Assembly: GCA_018857735.1 (NCBI GenBank)
Contig: JABMCL010000899.1
Location: 563,501 to 627,500 of the forward strand
Direction of reading: 5' to 3'
Origin: Alviniconcha marisindica
Lineage: Eukaryota > Mollusca > Gastropoda > Provannidae
Length of the DNA stretch: 64,000 nt
Shown here: positions 25,301 through 33,524 of the stretch, piece after piece
How positions within the stretch are numbered: position 1 is the first letter of the stretch
Layout of the letters: every line of letters starts with the position of its first letter
Translations under genes and position numbers: made by a program
Notes under the pieces: model-generated
Told to the model about the DNA's origin: nothing
The model's input: the letters and a program-made list of their open reading frames with translations, nothing else
Databases searched by the model: none

Positions 25301-28300
25301 AGATAGTGGCTATTGAAAAGGAGAAACACTGAGGAGAAAAACTGTGCTGAACACATTTGAGGCAGAAACTGTGACAGTGTCATAGAAGACATAGCCTAGG
25401 AAACCATTGTGCACTGGTCGAACAACCTTCAAGACAAGACATTGTGTTGAACGTGGAGGAGCGCGGTTGAAGAATCGACGTTGCATTTCAAGCTTACACC
25501 CTAGGCCTTCGTTGTCACGGAGTTCAGTTCATTTCACTGGAGACAAAGTCAACAAACAAACAAAAAGAGTAAATTTGGCCAACGCACCACTCAGAACCCG
25601 CCAAAGCAAAAACAGAAAAAGACTGCAAGGAAAGGGAGATATCGAAAGAGAGCAGAATTGTCTTAAACAGCGGAATTGTCTTAAACTGAAGATGTGATCT
25701 CAAAAGTGTGCAGAGTTCCCACAAAACAGCTTCAGACTCAACCTCACAAGCTTGAATAATTAATTACACAAAGGGGAAAGAGACTTGTGCTGAGTTCGGT
25801 GACCAAACACCCGTTAAATACACAAGCTGAAAGAGACATTTGTGTACAAACCAAAGAAGATTGTGAGGAAAGAAATCGTGTAAGCGCAGCGAAAGAACGT
25901 CCCAAGAAAATGTCTGATGCAGATAGGTGCAGGTATCAGTGCGTTTAAATACCATTTGTACCATTTGAACTGTTTTGTTATGACTTTTGAACGTGAAGTC
26001 TGTATTTGTGTGCCTGCTGCATCCAAGTTGAGTTTTCCGTCATTTTGCGTTTGCATTTGTGCTTTATTTGTAAAATCAACACGCAAGGGAGTTGATTAGC
26101 GCTCAAAATACATAACACAAATACAACAACAAAGACCTGAGTCACCTACAGTAACTCTCACCTGGCATACATGTAAATACAAGATACATAAACTCCACCT
26201 GAGGTACATCCTCAAATCTCAGGTCACAGTGGCATCAGACATTTTAAATTGACCCTTTTTGAGAGAACATACCTCTGGTGGAGTTTATGTGTTTGTATTT
26301 ACTCGTGTTGTTGTATTTCTGTTATGTCTTTTGAGCGCAAATTAACTCCTTTGTGTGTTGATTCTGCACGAGCATTCTGGGCCTCATCCCGTTTCAGATT
26401 TTTGCTTTATTTGGAAGCCTGATTTTTGTTTGTTTATTTCTGAAACAGATCCCAACACAAAAAGGAAACTAATATGTTGACTGACACAACACGGCATGAA
26501 TCTAAGGAATGATGAGCATTAGGCAGTGCAGCTGGCAGTCTTCAGTGTTGCGATGTTCTCTGTAAATGTTATAAATGTCAAGCCTGGCGGGCATGAAACA
26601 TCTACTGAGTTTCATGCATGTGTATCACTCCCAGTGACCATGACCATATTTCAGGTCACAGTGGCATCAAACATTTTAAACTGAGTGCAAACTTTATGTG
26701 ACTAGATTAAGCATTGTGCTGTAGATTTCACTTAGGCATATATTCATACACACATAACGGACAAGTTCCCTGGCAGGATAGCAACCATCATGCTGGAATG
26801 AGTCATTTTTCTTGGACATTGTTTGAACTGTCATTTGATCTCTGCACGATAACATCTTTGTGATCTTGACCGTACTTCCAGTTCACAGGAGCAGCAGAAA
26901 AGATAGCACTGCTCATTGCAATACTCGCTAGGTTCTTATTGTTATACAGTCAAGTTTAAACTCTGGATGATTTAGTTTGTTGTTGTTGATACAAGGCTGA
27001 AAACATGCGTGACAGCTTTTTCGTGTGTGTATGTTCTGTAAGGGGGTCTTATCTGATGCACAAGTTCCAAGTTCTTGTGATTGTTAACAGTTAATGTTCA
27101 CGAACAGCGTCACGTCAGAAACGTAGCATGTATTCAAAGAACACAGGAGACACATTTCCAGACTTGGCAAAGACATAAGCAGAGATTGGGCGTGTGGGAG
27201 GGGAGGGGGGCTGTTTCAAGCAAAAGCTTTTGTTGTTCCAAATTTGGCACAGTGACAACCTCACTTGGGTTGTTTACACATTCTTAGCAGTTTTTATGAC
27301 CATAGAATACTTTGATTTTTCTTTCTTTCTTTTATTGATTTTTATTGGGGGGAGGGGGGGTGGCACTGTTTCAAAAGAAAGCTTTCAAACTTTGCATGAT
27401 GCCATTTTTATGACCACAGATTTCAAGTTAAAGTGTAAGAGTTTTCGTGACTCCATTTTCCAGCTCACTGGAGGGAATTGTACAGTGGAGGCTGTACTTT
27501 CCCCATTTCAGATGTGACTCGTCTTAGGAGCATGTGCTCTTCTTGTGTCATTTTGAATGTAACTGAGCATTTGTTCTTGTTTACAATTGTTGTGACTTTT
27601 CTTTTCTTCTGATTTGCCTGTTTCTTTGTGGTAAGCAAAGAGTCCTCAGACTGGTCAATTCATTTTCTGTTTGGTTGAAATATTTCGAATGAGAAAGTCA
27701 GCCTCTTCTCTGTACCAGAGGCTGCTTTCCTCTTCTTTTTTTCTTTTCTTTTGCGTGGATCTTGGTTTGTGATTTAATTTGTTCTGTTTTATACCTATGT
27801 CTATATCTGTATGTATATAGTATGCGTGTGTGTGTGTGTGTGTGGGGGGGGTGGTATGTGTGTGTGTATGAAACAATGTTTTTTTGCTTTCAAAACTTCA
27901 GTTAGGTTACAGCATGCTTGTGCTGTTTTGGTTTGCTAGACTAATCACTGATTTTGTCTCCATCTGTATGAAAACTGTATGACTGTACAGATCAGTATAA
28001 AGAGAGGTTGTGTGACATGATTGGATTGCTGTGTTTGGCCTTGGGTCAGAGTCACAGTGAAAGATTGTCAGTCCTATGTTTTCTGTACCACTGGTCTCTT
28101 TGCAACCAAACTAGGTCTGTTGATATTGTATTACTAATAGCAATAACTGGACTAAGTGCAAACAAATTTGGCAGATATATATATATATGCAGCAAACAAA
28201 TATGGCATATATATATATACTGACAGTAACCCTGTGACGTACAACCCTGTCGAGGGGGGGTGGGGGTGGGAATTTGGCCAAACAAAACAAAAAGTTGGCG

Positions 28301-29697
28301 TACATACTGACAATGTAAAAACACTGTGACTTACAGCATCACTAAGCACACAGCACTGGGGGATGGGGGTGACAAACCTTGACTTCTGTTTACCATGCTA
28401 TGGCCATAGAGGCTGTATGAGGCAAGTGTTTACTTCAGTCTTCTGTTTATCCTCAACAGCGGACTTCTGTCCTCTGTTTATCTCCAACAGCTGACCTCTG
28501 TTCTCTGTTTATCTCCAACAGCTGACCTCTGTCCTCCGTTTGTCTCCAACATCTGACTTCCATCCTCTGTTTATCTGCAACAGCTGATTTCCACCCTCTG
28601 TTTATCCCCAGCAGCTGACTTCTGTCCTCTGTTTATTCCAAACAGCTGACTTCTGTCTGTTTATCCTCAACAGTTGACTTCCATCCTCTTTTTATCCCAA
28701 ACAGCTGACTTCAGTCTGTCCTCTGTTTATCCCCAACAGCTGACTTCTGTTTATCCCCAGCAGCTGACTTCTGTTTATCTCCAGCAACTGAATTCTGTCC
28801 TCTGTTTATCCTCAGCAGCTGACTTTTGTCCTCTACTTATCCACAACAGCTAACTTCTGTCTGTTTATCTTCAACAGCTGACTTCTGTCCTCTGTTTATC
28901 TCCAACAACTGAATTCTGTCCTCTGTTTATCCTCAACAGCTGACTTCTATGCTCTGTTTATCTCCAACAACTGAATTCTGTCCTGTGTTTATCCTCAACA
29001 GCTGACTTCTGTCCTCTGTTTATCCACATCAGCTAACTTCTGTTTATCCTCAACAGCTGACTTATGTCCTCTGTTTATCTCCAACAAGTGAATTCTGTCC
29101 TCTGTTTATCTCCAACAGCTGAATTCTGTCCTCCGTTTATCCTCAACAGCTGACTTCTGCCCTCTGTTTATCCACAACAGCTAACTTCTGTCCTCTGTTT
29201 ATCTCCAACAACTGAATTCTGTCCTGTGTTTATCCTCAACAGCTGACTTCTGTCCTCTATCTTCAACAGCTGACTTCTGACCTCTCTTTATCCACAACAG
29301 CTAACTTTTGTCCTCTGTTTATTCCCAACAGCTGACTTGTGTCTGTTTATCCACAACAGCTGACTTATGTTTGTTTATCCTCAACAACTGACTTATGTTT
29401 GTTTATCCTCAACAGCTGACTTATGTCTGTTTATCTTCAACAGCTACACGAGGCAGTGGGTCCAAGACGGTCAAGCTGACCCAGGAGGGTTTGGCGCTGC
29501 TCTTTGACCCCCTGGTCAAGATGCAGGAGGAGACCACCCAGGCACTGCGCAGCCTGCAGCAGCAGGTGATGCGGCTGGAGATGCAGCACGTCAGCAGCGC
29601 CGGGGCTGGAGGCGGGCAGGGGCTTCTGTCCAAAGACTGGGTCACGCTGTCCATCATCCTTATCTTCCAGATCATCCTCCAGTGGATCTTCCGATGA
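3355..29697 (+). CDS. OSBPL8: ORP5/ORP8-like oxysterol-binding protein-related protein, 5'-partial, 13 exons
   Basis: Joined exons: 3355-3497, 3984-4055, 4413-4525, 6216-6297, 7020-7118, 8030-8126, 9648-9746, 11024-11121, 12232-12360, 13454-13554, 15165-15350, 18045-18265 and 29444-29697. All junctions are GT-AG and keep one frame (about 563 residues plus stop). The order is a Ser/Asp/Glu-rich linker; the OSBP-related domain with [13 protein letters not shown], the family signature [34 protein letters not shown] and FWNPTPDI; the W-x-Y-K-x-x-D-x-R-P-W-D-P end; then a coiled-coil-like segment and a C-terminal hydrophobic anchor. The anchor and linker identify the ORP5/ORP8 branch, whose members sit in the ER at plasma-membrane contacts and exchange phosphatidylserine for PI4P (family knowledge). 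The N-terminus and PH domain are outside the window. Whether it is ORP8 or the common ORP5/8 ancestor cannot be told here. Confidence 0.95.
3984..4055 (+). CDS. OSBPL8: ORP exon b: start of lipid-binding domain
   Basis: 24 codons, phase 0 to 0. Acceptor CTGCTTCAG, donor CAG|GTATTT. It encodes [20 protein letters not shown] then [15 protein letters not shown] is typical of ORP5/8. Confidence 0.92.
4413..4525 (+). CDS. OSBPL8: ORP exon c: lipid-binding domain, donor region tandemly amplified
   Basis: It encodes [37 protein letters not shown] and the first two bases of a Gly codon. The donor is GG|GTAAGT. The last 52 bp of the exon and the donor are the founding copy of the array that follows. 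Reading through the donor meets TAA at 4527-4529, so use of any downstream copy would truncate the protein. Confidence 0.95.
4474..5470 (+). repeat. Tandem array made from the exon c splice donor
   Basis: The unit begins in coding sequence (CCTTTCTGGACAAGC), runs through the exon end and donor GTAAGTCACAGG, and ends in TTACCACAGT. GTAAGTCAC-type donors occur at 4526 (authentic), 4600, 4674, 4790, 4857, 4924, 4991, 5058, 5125, 5192, 5258, 5331, 5401 and 5456. Spacing is 74 bp at first and exactly 67 bp in the middle, where a shortened unit was amplified. Confidence 0.95.
5471..6215 (+). other. Intron remainder without recognisable element
   Basis: Ordinary AT-rich intron with a short C-rich/A-rich run at about 5930-5957. 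No exon or element was seen. Confidence 0.6.
6216..6297 (+). CDS. OSBPL8: ORP exon d: lipid-binding domain
   Basis: Acceptor GTGATTCCAG, donor AAG|GTACAT. One base completes the split Gly codon, then [20 protein letters not shown] and GFYKKPK follow, matching the conserved [12 protein letters not shown] block. Confidence 0.95.
6420..6600. repeat. Imperfect (CA)n / CATGCA-rich tract
   Basis: ACAC, ACGC and ATGCAC repeats interrupted by CATG, inside the intron after exon d. The open frames here are low-complexity His/Thr or Cys/Val runs. Confidence 0.9.
7020..7118 (+). CDS. OSBPL8: ORP exon e: lipid-binding domain, first half of signature
   Basis: 33 codons, phase 0: [14 protein letters not shown] through RTFYIAEQ. 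It ends with the EQ of the EQVSHHPP signature. Donor CAG|GTCCGT. Confidence 0.96.
7119..7430 (+). repeat. GGTCTGT-rich minisatellite starting at the exon e donor
   Basis: Degenerate units of about 40-50 bp with TTGGTTGGTCTGTATAGG and TCTGTCTGGTGG. It begins within 20 bp of the splice donor. Close copies of the same unit recur at about 10040-10150 in another intron. Confidence 0.85.
7431..8029 (+). other. Intron remainder
   Basis: A stretch at 7560-7790 has the mixed composition of an old dispersed repeat, but I could not match it to another copy here. No exon was seen. Confidence 0.5.
8030..8126 (+). CDS. OSBPL8: ORP exon f: VSHHPP signature
   Basis: Acceptor TTCATTCCAG. It encodes [20 protein letters not shown] then [11 protein letters not shown]. 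The two His residues of the signature contact the PI4P phosphate in characterised ORPs and are present. It ends in phase 1; donor TATG|GTGAGT. Confidence 0.97.
8971..9640 (+). repeat. 129-bp tandem array, 5 copies, ending beside exon g
   Basis: The unit contains TTTCAGGGAGTGTGCCTC, a G-rich run, TCTGAAACAAGAATGACTGC and TAAATAAGCATTC. Equivalent bases fall at 9001, 9130, 9259 and 9388, then about 130 bp further on. The first three copies are nearly identical, so the expansion is recent. Fragments recur near 13115-13150 and, inverted, near 15580-15620. Confidence 0.93.
9648..9746 (+). CDS. OSBPL8: ORP exon g: lipid-binding domain
   Basis: Acceptor CTTTGCAG, donor AAAG|GTAAAC. It encodes [20 protein letters not shown] then [12 protein letters not shown], framed by two split Gly codons. 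PYAHCKG is strongly conserved in ORPs. Confidence 0.96.
9766..9840. repeat. (GT)n then (GA)n microsatellite
   Basis: GT dinucleotides with one GAGT interruption, followed by a short GA run, just after the exon g donor. Confidence 0.95.
10040..10192 (+). repeat. Second copy of the GGTCTGT minisatellite plus (GT)n
   Basis: TCTGTCTGGTGGTCTGTC and TTGGTTGGTCTGCATAGG match the array at 7119-7430. It runs into a GT repeat at about 10148-10190. Confidence 0.85.
10193..11023 (+). other. Intron sequence without recognisable element
   Basis: No exon, array or SINE was recognised up to the acceptor at 11021-11023. Confidence 0.6.
11024..11121 (+). CDS. OSBPL8: ORP exon h: lipid-binding domain
   Basis: Acceptor GTGTCCTAG, donor AAG|GTACTG. 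It encodes [20 protein letters not shown] then [12 protein letters not shown], matching the G-(T/S)-L-x-(L/M)-E-x-G-G block of the family. Confidence 0.96.
11200..11345 (+). repeat. Dispersed repeat of about 140 bp, copy 1
   Basis: Contains ACACAAGGGAGTT, ACAACAACAAAGACCTGAGT, GTAACTCTCACCTGGCATGC and TAAACTCCACCAGAGGTACA. The same ordered phrases recur at 12533, 26080, 39915 and, inverted, at 26270 and 15660. Non-coding; probably a small non-autonomous mobile element. Confidence 0.85.
11346..12231 (+). other. Intron remainder
   Basis: Contains short G-rich runs (11460-11490, 11700-11720), a C-rich run near 11865-11890 and a short GT repeat near 11968-11985. No exon was seen. Confidence 0.6.
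12232..12360 (+). CDS. OSBPL8: ORP exon i: lipid-binding domain
   Basis: 43 codons, phase 0. Acceptor TGTTCCACCAG, donor AAG|GTCAGT. It encodes [20 protein letters not shown], then a segment with [13 protein letters not shown]; the GHWD motif is typical of ORPs. Confidence 0.96.
12388..12668 (+). repeat. Dispersed 140-bp repeat, partial copy plus full copy 2
   Basis: A truncated copy (ACACAAGGGAGTTCATTAGC) at 12391 is followed by a full copy at about 12533-12668 with the same order of phrases as the copy at 11200. Confidence 0.85.
12670..13453 (+). other. Intron remainder with fragment of the 129-bp repeat
   Basis: GCATTCTTTTTAGCCATTTA and GTGTTTGGATC at 13120-13150 resemble the right end of the 129-bp unit. 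Nothing else was recognised. Confidence 0.5.
13454..13554 (+). CDS. OSBPL8: ORP exon j: lipid-binding domain
   Basis: Acceptor TTGCTGTGCAG, donor GAG|GTGGGT. It encodes [17 protein letters not shown] through YPFESE plus two bases of the next codon. FWNPTPDI is characteristic of ORP5/8. Confidence 0.95.
13640..13970. repeat. Long imperfect (GT)n / GTGCAT tract
   Basis: GT repeats interrupted by GCAT and GTAT units. Open frames of up to 191 codons on both strands here are low-complexity and not genes. Confidence 0.95.
14000..15170 (+). repeat. Tandem array made from the exon k splice acceptor
   Basis: The unit of about 50 bp is TTTCTGATGTTGGGCTGTG, then TTGCAG|ACTATGGG-AGGGGTG, then ATCAGCCTG. 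I count about 25 TTGCAG/TTTCAG acceptors, the last (15161-15164) being the real one. The first bases of exon k (ACTTTGGGAAGGAGTGAG) match the part of the unit after CAG, so coding sequence was included in the repeat. Confidence 0.95.
15165..15350 (+). CDS. OSBPL8: ORP exon k: C-terminal part of lipid-binding domain, acceptor tandemly amplified
   Basis: It begins after GTATGTTGCAG, the last unit of a long array of acceptor-like copies. It encodes [20 protein letters not shown], the basic helix [19 protein letters not shown], then WVPRYFEKD and DWIYKHA. Donor GA|GTGAGT. It is chosen over upstream copies because only this acceptor keeps the frame into LWEGVSKA. Confidence 0.95.
15351..16640 (+). 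other. Intron sequence with inverted fragments of two repeat families
   Basis: At 15580-15625 a reverse-complement match to the 129-bp unit (CTAGCAGTCATTCGTGTCTC) is visible. At 15660-15735 there is an inverted fragment of the 140-bp dispersed repeat. A GT repeat lies at about 16300-16365. No exon was seen. Confidence 0.6.
16640..17570 (+). repeat. Degenerate minisatellite with AGTGGAGAGTGAGAATT units
   Basis: About 14 units of roughly 55-70 bp, each with AGTGGAGAGTGAGAATTTCC, CAGC-TTAGTTCAGGCC and TTTGACATT. Early units also carry TTAGCTGCTGACTGTTCTA. Sequence drift between units suggests an older array than the 129-bp one. Confidence 0.9.
18045..18265 (+). CDS. OSBPL8: ORP exon l: end of lipid-binding domain and basic linker
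   Basis: Acceptor CTGTCGGCAG, donor TTG|GTAAGT. It encodes [14 protein letters not shown], then [11 protein letters not shown], a Lys-rich run ([10 protein letters not shown]) and a Ser-rich end (ESDSSDYV). It leaves one base of a split codon, compatible with both the last exon at 29444 and the giant open frame at 18560. Confidence 0.95.
18560..23199 (+). CDS. Giant alternative 3' exon (about 1,540 codons) of the ORP gene, Ser/Pro/Lys-rich tail
   Basis: One frame is open from after a TAG at 18541-18543 to the TAG at 23197-23199, far too long for chance. A CAG at 18557-18559 has the phase needed after the exon ending at 18265 (split codon G|CC); its pyrimidine tract is poor, so that junction is only inferred. 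The first ATG is at 18610, an alternative start if the exon has its own promoter. The first part is mixed, with a Cys-rich stretch ([10 protein letters not shown]), an aromatic stretch ([19 protein letters not shown]) and [20 protein letters not shown]. From about 20300 it is basic, repetitive and dominated by Ser, Pro and Lys. Four S-x-I-P motifs occur at 20350, 22186, 22453 and 22714. It ends [12 protein letters not shown] recognise no globular domain. Use as the 3' exon would remove the ORP membrane anchor. An independent nested gene is the main alternative. Confidence 0.7.
20350..20361 (+). other. S-x-I-P motif 1 (KSMIPV)
   Basis: The codons read SMIP inside [16 protein letters not shown], a basic, Ser/Pro-rich setting typical of EB1-binding microtubule plus-end motifs. 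The motif is seen directly; EB binding is inferred. Confidence 0.6.
22186..22197 (+). other. S-x-I-P motif 2 (KSMIPV)
   Basis: SMIP inside [18 protein letters not shown], in the same arrangement as motif 1. Confidence 0.6.
22453..22464 (+). other. S-x-I-P motif 3 (KSMIPV)
   Basis: SMIP inside [18 protein letters not shown], in the same arrangement as motifs 1 and 2. Confidence 0.6.
22714..22725 (+). other. S-x-I-P motif 4 (PSLIPV)
   Basis: SLIP inside [19 protein letters not shown]. It fits the S/T-x-I-P pattern and has basic residues upstream, but its flanks differ from those of the other three copies. Confidence 0.5.
23040..23760 (+). repeat. Tandem copies of the giant exon's 3' end including its stop codon
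   Basis: Units of about 180-190 bp, each with a CAGAGGGGGA phrase, AGTCGCACGGGG-type sequence and CTCTTTGATTAT near the end. CTTTGAT phrases fall at about 23181, 23363, 23554 and 23740. The first unit is the coding end of the long frame. Later units carry frameshifts and the stop, so they would be 3' UTR. Confidence 0.85.
23761..26075 (+). other. Possible 3' UTR of the giant-exon transcript, then intron
   Basis: No array or conserved exon. An AATAAA at 25252-25257 is a candidate end for a transcript stopping at 23199. Short open frames around 25015-25332 and 25407-25697 lack ATG starts and recognisable motifs; I do not call them. Confidence 0.35.
26078..26225 (+). repeat. Dispersed 140-bp repeat, copy 3
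   Basis: CACGCAAGGGAGTTGATTAG through AAACTCCACCTGAGGTACAT, in the same order as the copies at 11200 and 12533. Confidence 0.88.
26270..26385 (-). repeat. Dispersed 140-bp repeat, inverted copy 4
   Basis: Reads as the reverse complement of copy 3 (CTCTGGTGGAGTTTATG through AACTCCTTTGTGTG). With copy 3 it forms an inverted pair about 50 bp apart. Confidence 0.85.
26386..28439 (+). other. Intron sequence without exon
   Basis: A phrase with CAGGTCACAGTGGCATCA appears at about 26219 and again at about 26655, a small direct repeat. G-runs lie near 27345-27360, a GT repeat near 27823-27862 and two AT repeats near 28176-28220. No exon was seen. Confidence 0.55.
28440..29443 (+). repeat. Tandem array made from the last exon's splice acceptor
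   Basis: About 30 units of roughly 25-35 bp: CTGTTTATC-TCAACAG|CTGACTTCTGTC. Every unit carries a TTTATC tract and a CAACAG-type acceptor like the authentic TTTATCTTCAACAG at 29430-29443. Unit length varies through loss of the CCTCTG segment. Confidence 0.93.
29444..29697 (+). CDS. OSBPL8: ORP last coding exon: coiled coil and C-terminal membrane anchor
   Basis: The acceptor TTTATCTTCAACAG is the last unit of an array of near-identical copies. It encodes a Ser/Gly/Lys start, a heptad-like stretch ([20 protein letters not shown]), a Gly-rich linker, and the anchor [19 protein letters not shown], with TGA at 29695-29697. Tail-anchored ends are the distinguishing feature of ORP5/ORP8 among ORPs. 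Confidence 0.95.
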
Positions 29698-30363
29698 GGA
29701 TGACAAGACAGGGGGGAGGTCTTCTTCTGGCTGACCGTGGTGCTTTTTCTCCCTGTGTGTGTGTGTGCATGATGTGTGCACACGAGTGCACAACACAGTC
29801 AAGTTGCCGGTGCTGGATGGATTTGAGACCAGTCGGTTGTAACGTCGTACATAAGCTCCAGGTTTGGGATGTGGCCAAAGCTTGCCTGTGTTTGTGCAGC
29901 ACCACTCACGTGGGATTGGTAGCACTAGCAGCAAAAGACAGTTGTTACGGGAGCTGACCAGTCCTGGGGGATTGATTGCACCAGTCAAAGTGATGGCCCA
30001 CTGGTCTTCCACTGGGAAGGGAGAGAGACAGCTTATGATGTAGTTTCTGGGTCACTGGAACAATGCTGTGCTGCGCAACCATTGTTTGAGTGTCAAAATA
30101 AAATCTCACTTGGAACAAGAACAGTAGAAACTTTCACAAATGGTACCGCACAACTAACACAAAACAAGAAAGACATGTAAATGAATGCCAGAGAACTTGT
30201 ACATGGACAGAGATGGCATCAAATGTGGCAAGCAGCAGTCTTTGTGTGATGAGCTGGATGAGAAGAAATGGCACTAGAATTACTGTAAAATTCTGTTCGA
30301 CCTTCTCCTTCTCACATTTTATACTAAAAAATTGGAACAGCTTCCATGTACATTCACATGTGC

Positions 30364-30400
<37 letters not shown>

Positions 30401-33000
30401 GGCACACTCTGTCGTGGAAGGTTGCTTCAGGAAGCAAACATTGTTCTTGCAACACTGAAAACATCTGCTACAGTGTGAAAGTAGACTGAAATTCCTTTGA
30501 TGGGAAGAAACTGATGTGAGATGGGAAGACGTGTCATTGTCCGCTGAGGAAAACAGTCAGTGGCTTTCGGTCTACCCATGGACTGAAACTGCTCTCGGAT
30601 AAACCAAACTATATCTGTGGCTGCGCATGAGGTTCTCCGTGCAGTTGCATGAAGTCAAACTGTTTTTGATTGTATGAAAACTGCTACTCCTAACATTGTT
30701 GTGTGGTAAGGATTTTCTGGGAATTTCGGATTTGCACGCAATTTGCAATTTTGTGCTTAGTGGCTGCTGAAAGCGATATACGTATTAGAGACAAGCTTTG
30801 TGCACATGCAGTTGGTTCACCAGCCAGCGTGTGAGAGGCACCAGCCAACATCTCCAGCAGATGTAGAGTTGAGCGAACCTGCACTGAGGAAGACTGGTAC
30901 AGCCTGGATGGCTGTGCAGAATTTTGTCACCATTTGAAGCTTTGCCTGAAGACTTGGCCTGTAGGCATCTGCTAGCTGCTTGCTGTGGTGCTAGGGAATT
31001 ACAGCATGCATGCTGGCTGCCGGACTCAAAAAAACAGTATCCTGGTAGTGGTAGTGCTTTGTTTTATAGCTGGAATCGCAGCTGTGAAATGAATTCTACT
31101 GATAGGGATACCATTGAAAAAAAATGTTTAAATGAGGAAAAGAAAAGGACTGAAGATTTGGTAGCAGTTATTAGCACAGTTAGAAATAATTGCCTCTTTG
31201 TGCTGAATATTTATGTGGCAGAAAACATGGGAATGGGAAAGGGGGGTAGTTTTGCAATTATATATATATAGATAGAGAGCAGTGTTATTTATAGATCCTT
31301 TAACATCATGAAGAACTGATACTGTAACATACTTCTTTTCACCTGAGATTTTTAAAAGAGGGTCAAGGTACTAAAGTGTTGCTGCTGTCTAAAAAAAAAA
31401 TGTGATACGGATCTGACTTCATTCAGGAAATGGTGGCATGCATACCTGTAATAAAACCTGTTCTGATCCAGTTTGAACAAAAGTGCTGTATTTCATTACA
31501 CTGCTCTGTGGGGTTGGCTCAGTTTCGGGCAGCAGGTGACTGCAGAAGAGTTGCTGTTGTGGAGGGTGGACCGTAATGATGTTTCACGTTTCAGCTCCGC
31601 CTGGCCACCGCCATAGAGGGCTCCCTGGTGCCACTCACCACAGCAGTTTCAGCCAATCAGAATGTAGCAAATAATACTTCATGGGGGGGGGGCCTGGGCT
31701 GAAGAGTGTCACCGTGTTTGGCCCACAAGCTAAGGTCCAGTAACAGAATGACAGACTCTGGAATCTGTGTAATGTAATGGTCCTAGTGAGTTGTTGTTGT
31801 TGTTGTTTTGATGTTGTAAAATGTCAAACATCACATGATGGTAGTACTATGGAGCTTTCCATACCCATTCATACCACTTTCAGTGACCTTCTCTATACTT
31901 GAAGCAGCACAGCACAGCACAGTAGTATCAGTTGAAATTGAAGATGATATTAATTTTATCAGCAGGTTCCTATCAAATCAAGGTCAGACTTTGTATGGTA
32001 GTGAAATAATTGCATGGGCCGCCTTTTTTACACATGTGATACTTGCTTTGTTTTTCATCAGCTTTGGCATATATATGTGTACATATATTCCAGGAATATT
32101 CCTTGACTTGAGAAAATCTAAACATTGGTACAGTATTGTTGTTTTCAGACTCAGAGCCTTTTTAATTTTAAGATAGCTCTGTCCATTTTTGCATGATTCT
32201 TCCAACCTCAGTTGAGCTGTACCCATTCATACCAGCTTTGATCACCAGGGCTTTCATTCTGACAAGGATGTTGGAACAGTCAGACTGTTCCATGCATTTG
32301 CTTCAAACAAGATTTCCAGCAAGCACAGTCATCAGAACAAAAACATAAGTCAAGAGAGACGTTTCAGTGCATTCATGTGGCAAGTTCTTATTTGATGAGT
32401 TTTAACAATAATAATAGATACTTAGAGTGCCTAACCCGCACAGGCCCAAAACGCTTACACATTCAAGCTAAAGCTTCATGTGATGGGTTAATTCCGAGTT
32501 CTTGTCTCGTCCCTCATTTCCCCCTAGCTGTGATAGTCTTAATTCCCATGACAGCAGCCTTCACTACAAACATAAAACACAACGCAGCCTGCTGTTGCTG
32601 AAGACAAAGCATACAGATAACAATCAGATACAGTCACTGGAAGATTCAGAGTAGTTCTGTCCAAACTGAATCAGGTTTAGCATTGCCTTAAGGCGGCATC
32701 AACATTCCAGGCTGAGCCAGTTGATCTGTTTGATTGTGGAATGGTGTCTGGAAAGAAATGTTCCAGTCTATGTGATAGGTAATTTTGTTGCACAAAGTGA
32801 AGGAAAGGAAAAGTTGTATGCCTTTTTTGGGGGGGTGGGGGGGTTTGGTCTGACAGTGCTCTATATATACTCTGTTTAGTTGATTGAGGACTCCCAACAG
32901 CACTGGTTCACACTGGGCTTTGGAAACCTCAGAGTCCGTGCTGTAGGAACCTGATCCCTTGCTTGGCAATCTGCACTCACAGACTGTCACTCTCCACGCC
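29698..33000 (+). other. ORP 3' UTR and following non-coding sequence
   Basis: Contains candidate poly(A) signals (30097, 31450), a CA repeat at about 30367-30398, a GTT repeat near 31790-31807 and a CAGCA repeat near 31905-31920. A low-copy dispersed phrase (GATACTTAGAGTGCCTAACC) near 32417 recurs in similar form near 49010. No convincing coding region. Confidence 0.5.
30097..30102 (+). promoter_or_regulatory. Candidate poly(A) signal of the ORP gene
   Basis: AATAAA lies 400 bp after the stop codon. Another AATAAA lies at 31450-31455 and several more occur further right, so the true 3' end cannot be fixed from sequence. Confidence 0.4.
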
Positions 33001-33180
33001 CGTTCCTCCAGTTCTGCTTCATCTGAAAGATGAAGCGAGAGACACGTACTGCATGAAGGTGTCGAGAGTGAAATACCAGTTGATGACTACGACTACGATT
33101 CTTCCACTAACTCGCTAGATGCTGCTTTTTCTCCCCCCCCCCCCCCCCCCCCCTCCCCCCCACCACCATCCTGCCAAAAA
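33001..33180 (+). repeat. Left copy of a segmental duplication
   Basis: GTTCCTCCAGTTCTGCTTC, AAATACCAGTTGATGAC and GATTCTTCCACTA recur in the same order at about 34445-34580. The copy ends in a C-run (33133-33155). Confidence 0.85.
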
Positions 33181-33524
33181 GGGAGGGGGAAAGGGAGTTT
33201 TTTTTCTTTTCTCAACAACAAAAAATCACATTGCCAAAACGCCCTCAATCCCAGAAAGCTTGCCAGCGTGGCTATCAGACTGCAGTATACTTTAGTCCTG
33301 TCACCCTGACCCGCATTTGTTCCATTGCTTCCTTCTGAGTGATGATGATGATGATGAAGTGATGCTTAATGTCCTCAGATGTCAGTTGACATATTAGGGA
33401 CAAGTTGTGACCAGTGCCGAAGCACAGTTCAATAATTCTTTACGTCCATGGAAACCAGAAGGCTCGTTAGGACGGACAGCTCAGGACGGCCACCTCGACT
33501 CCACACAGCTCCTGAACTATGTGT

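Noticed and set aside
25015..25697. Two frames of about 100 codons
   Set aside because: They start with non-ATG codons, lack recognisable motifs, and lie in a likely 3' UTR or intron.
30924..31271. 115-codon frame after the ORP stop
   Set aside because: It lies in probable 3' UTR, shows no homology I recognise and ends in an AT repeat.
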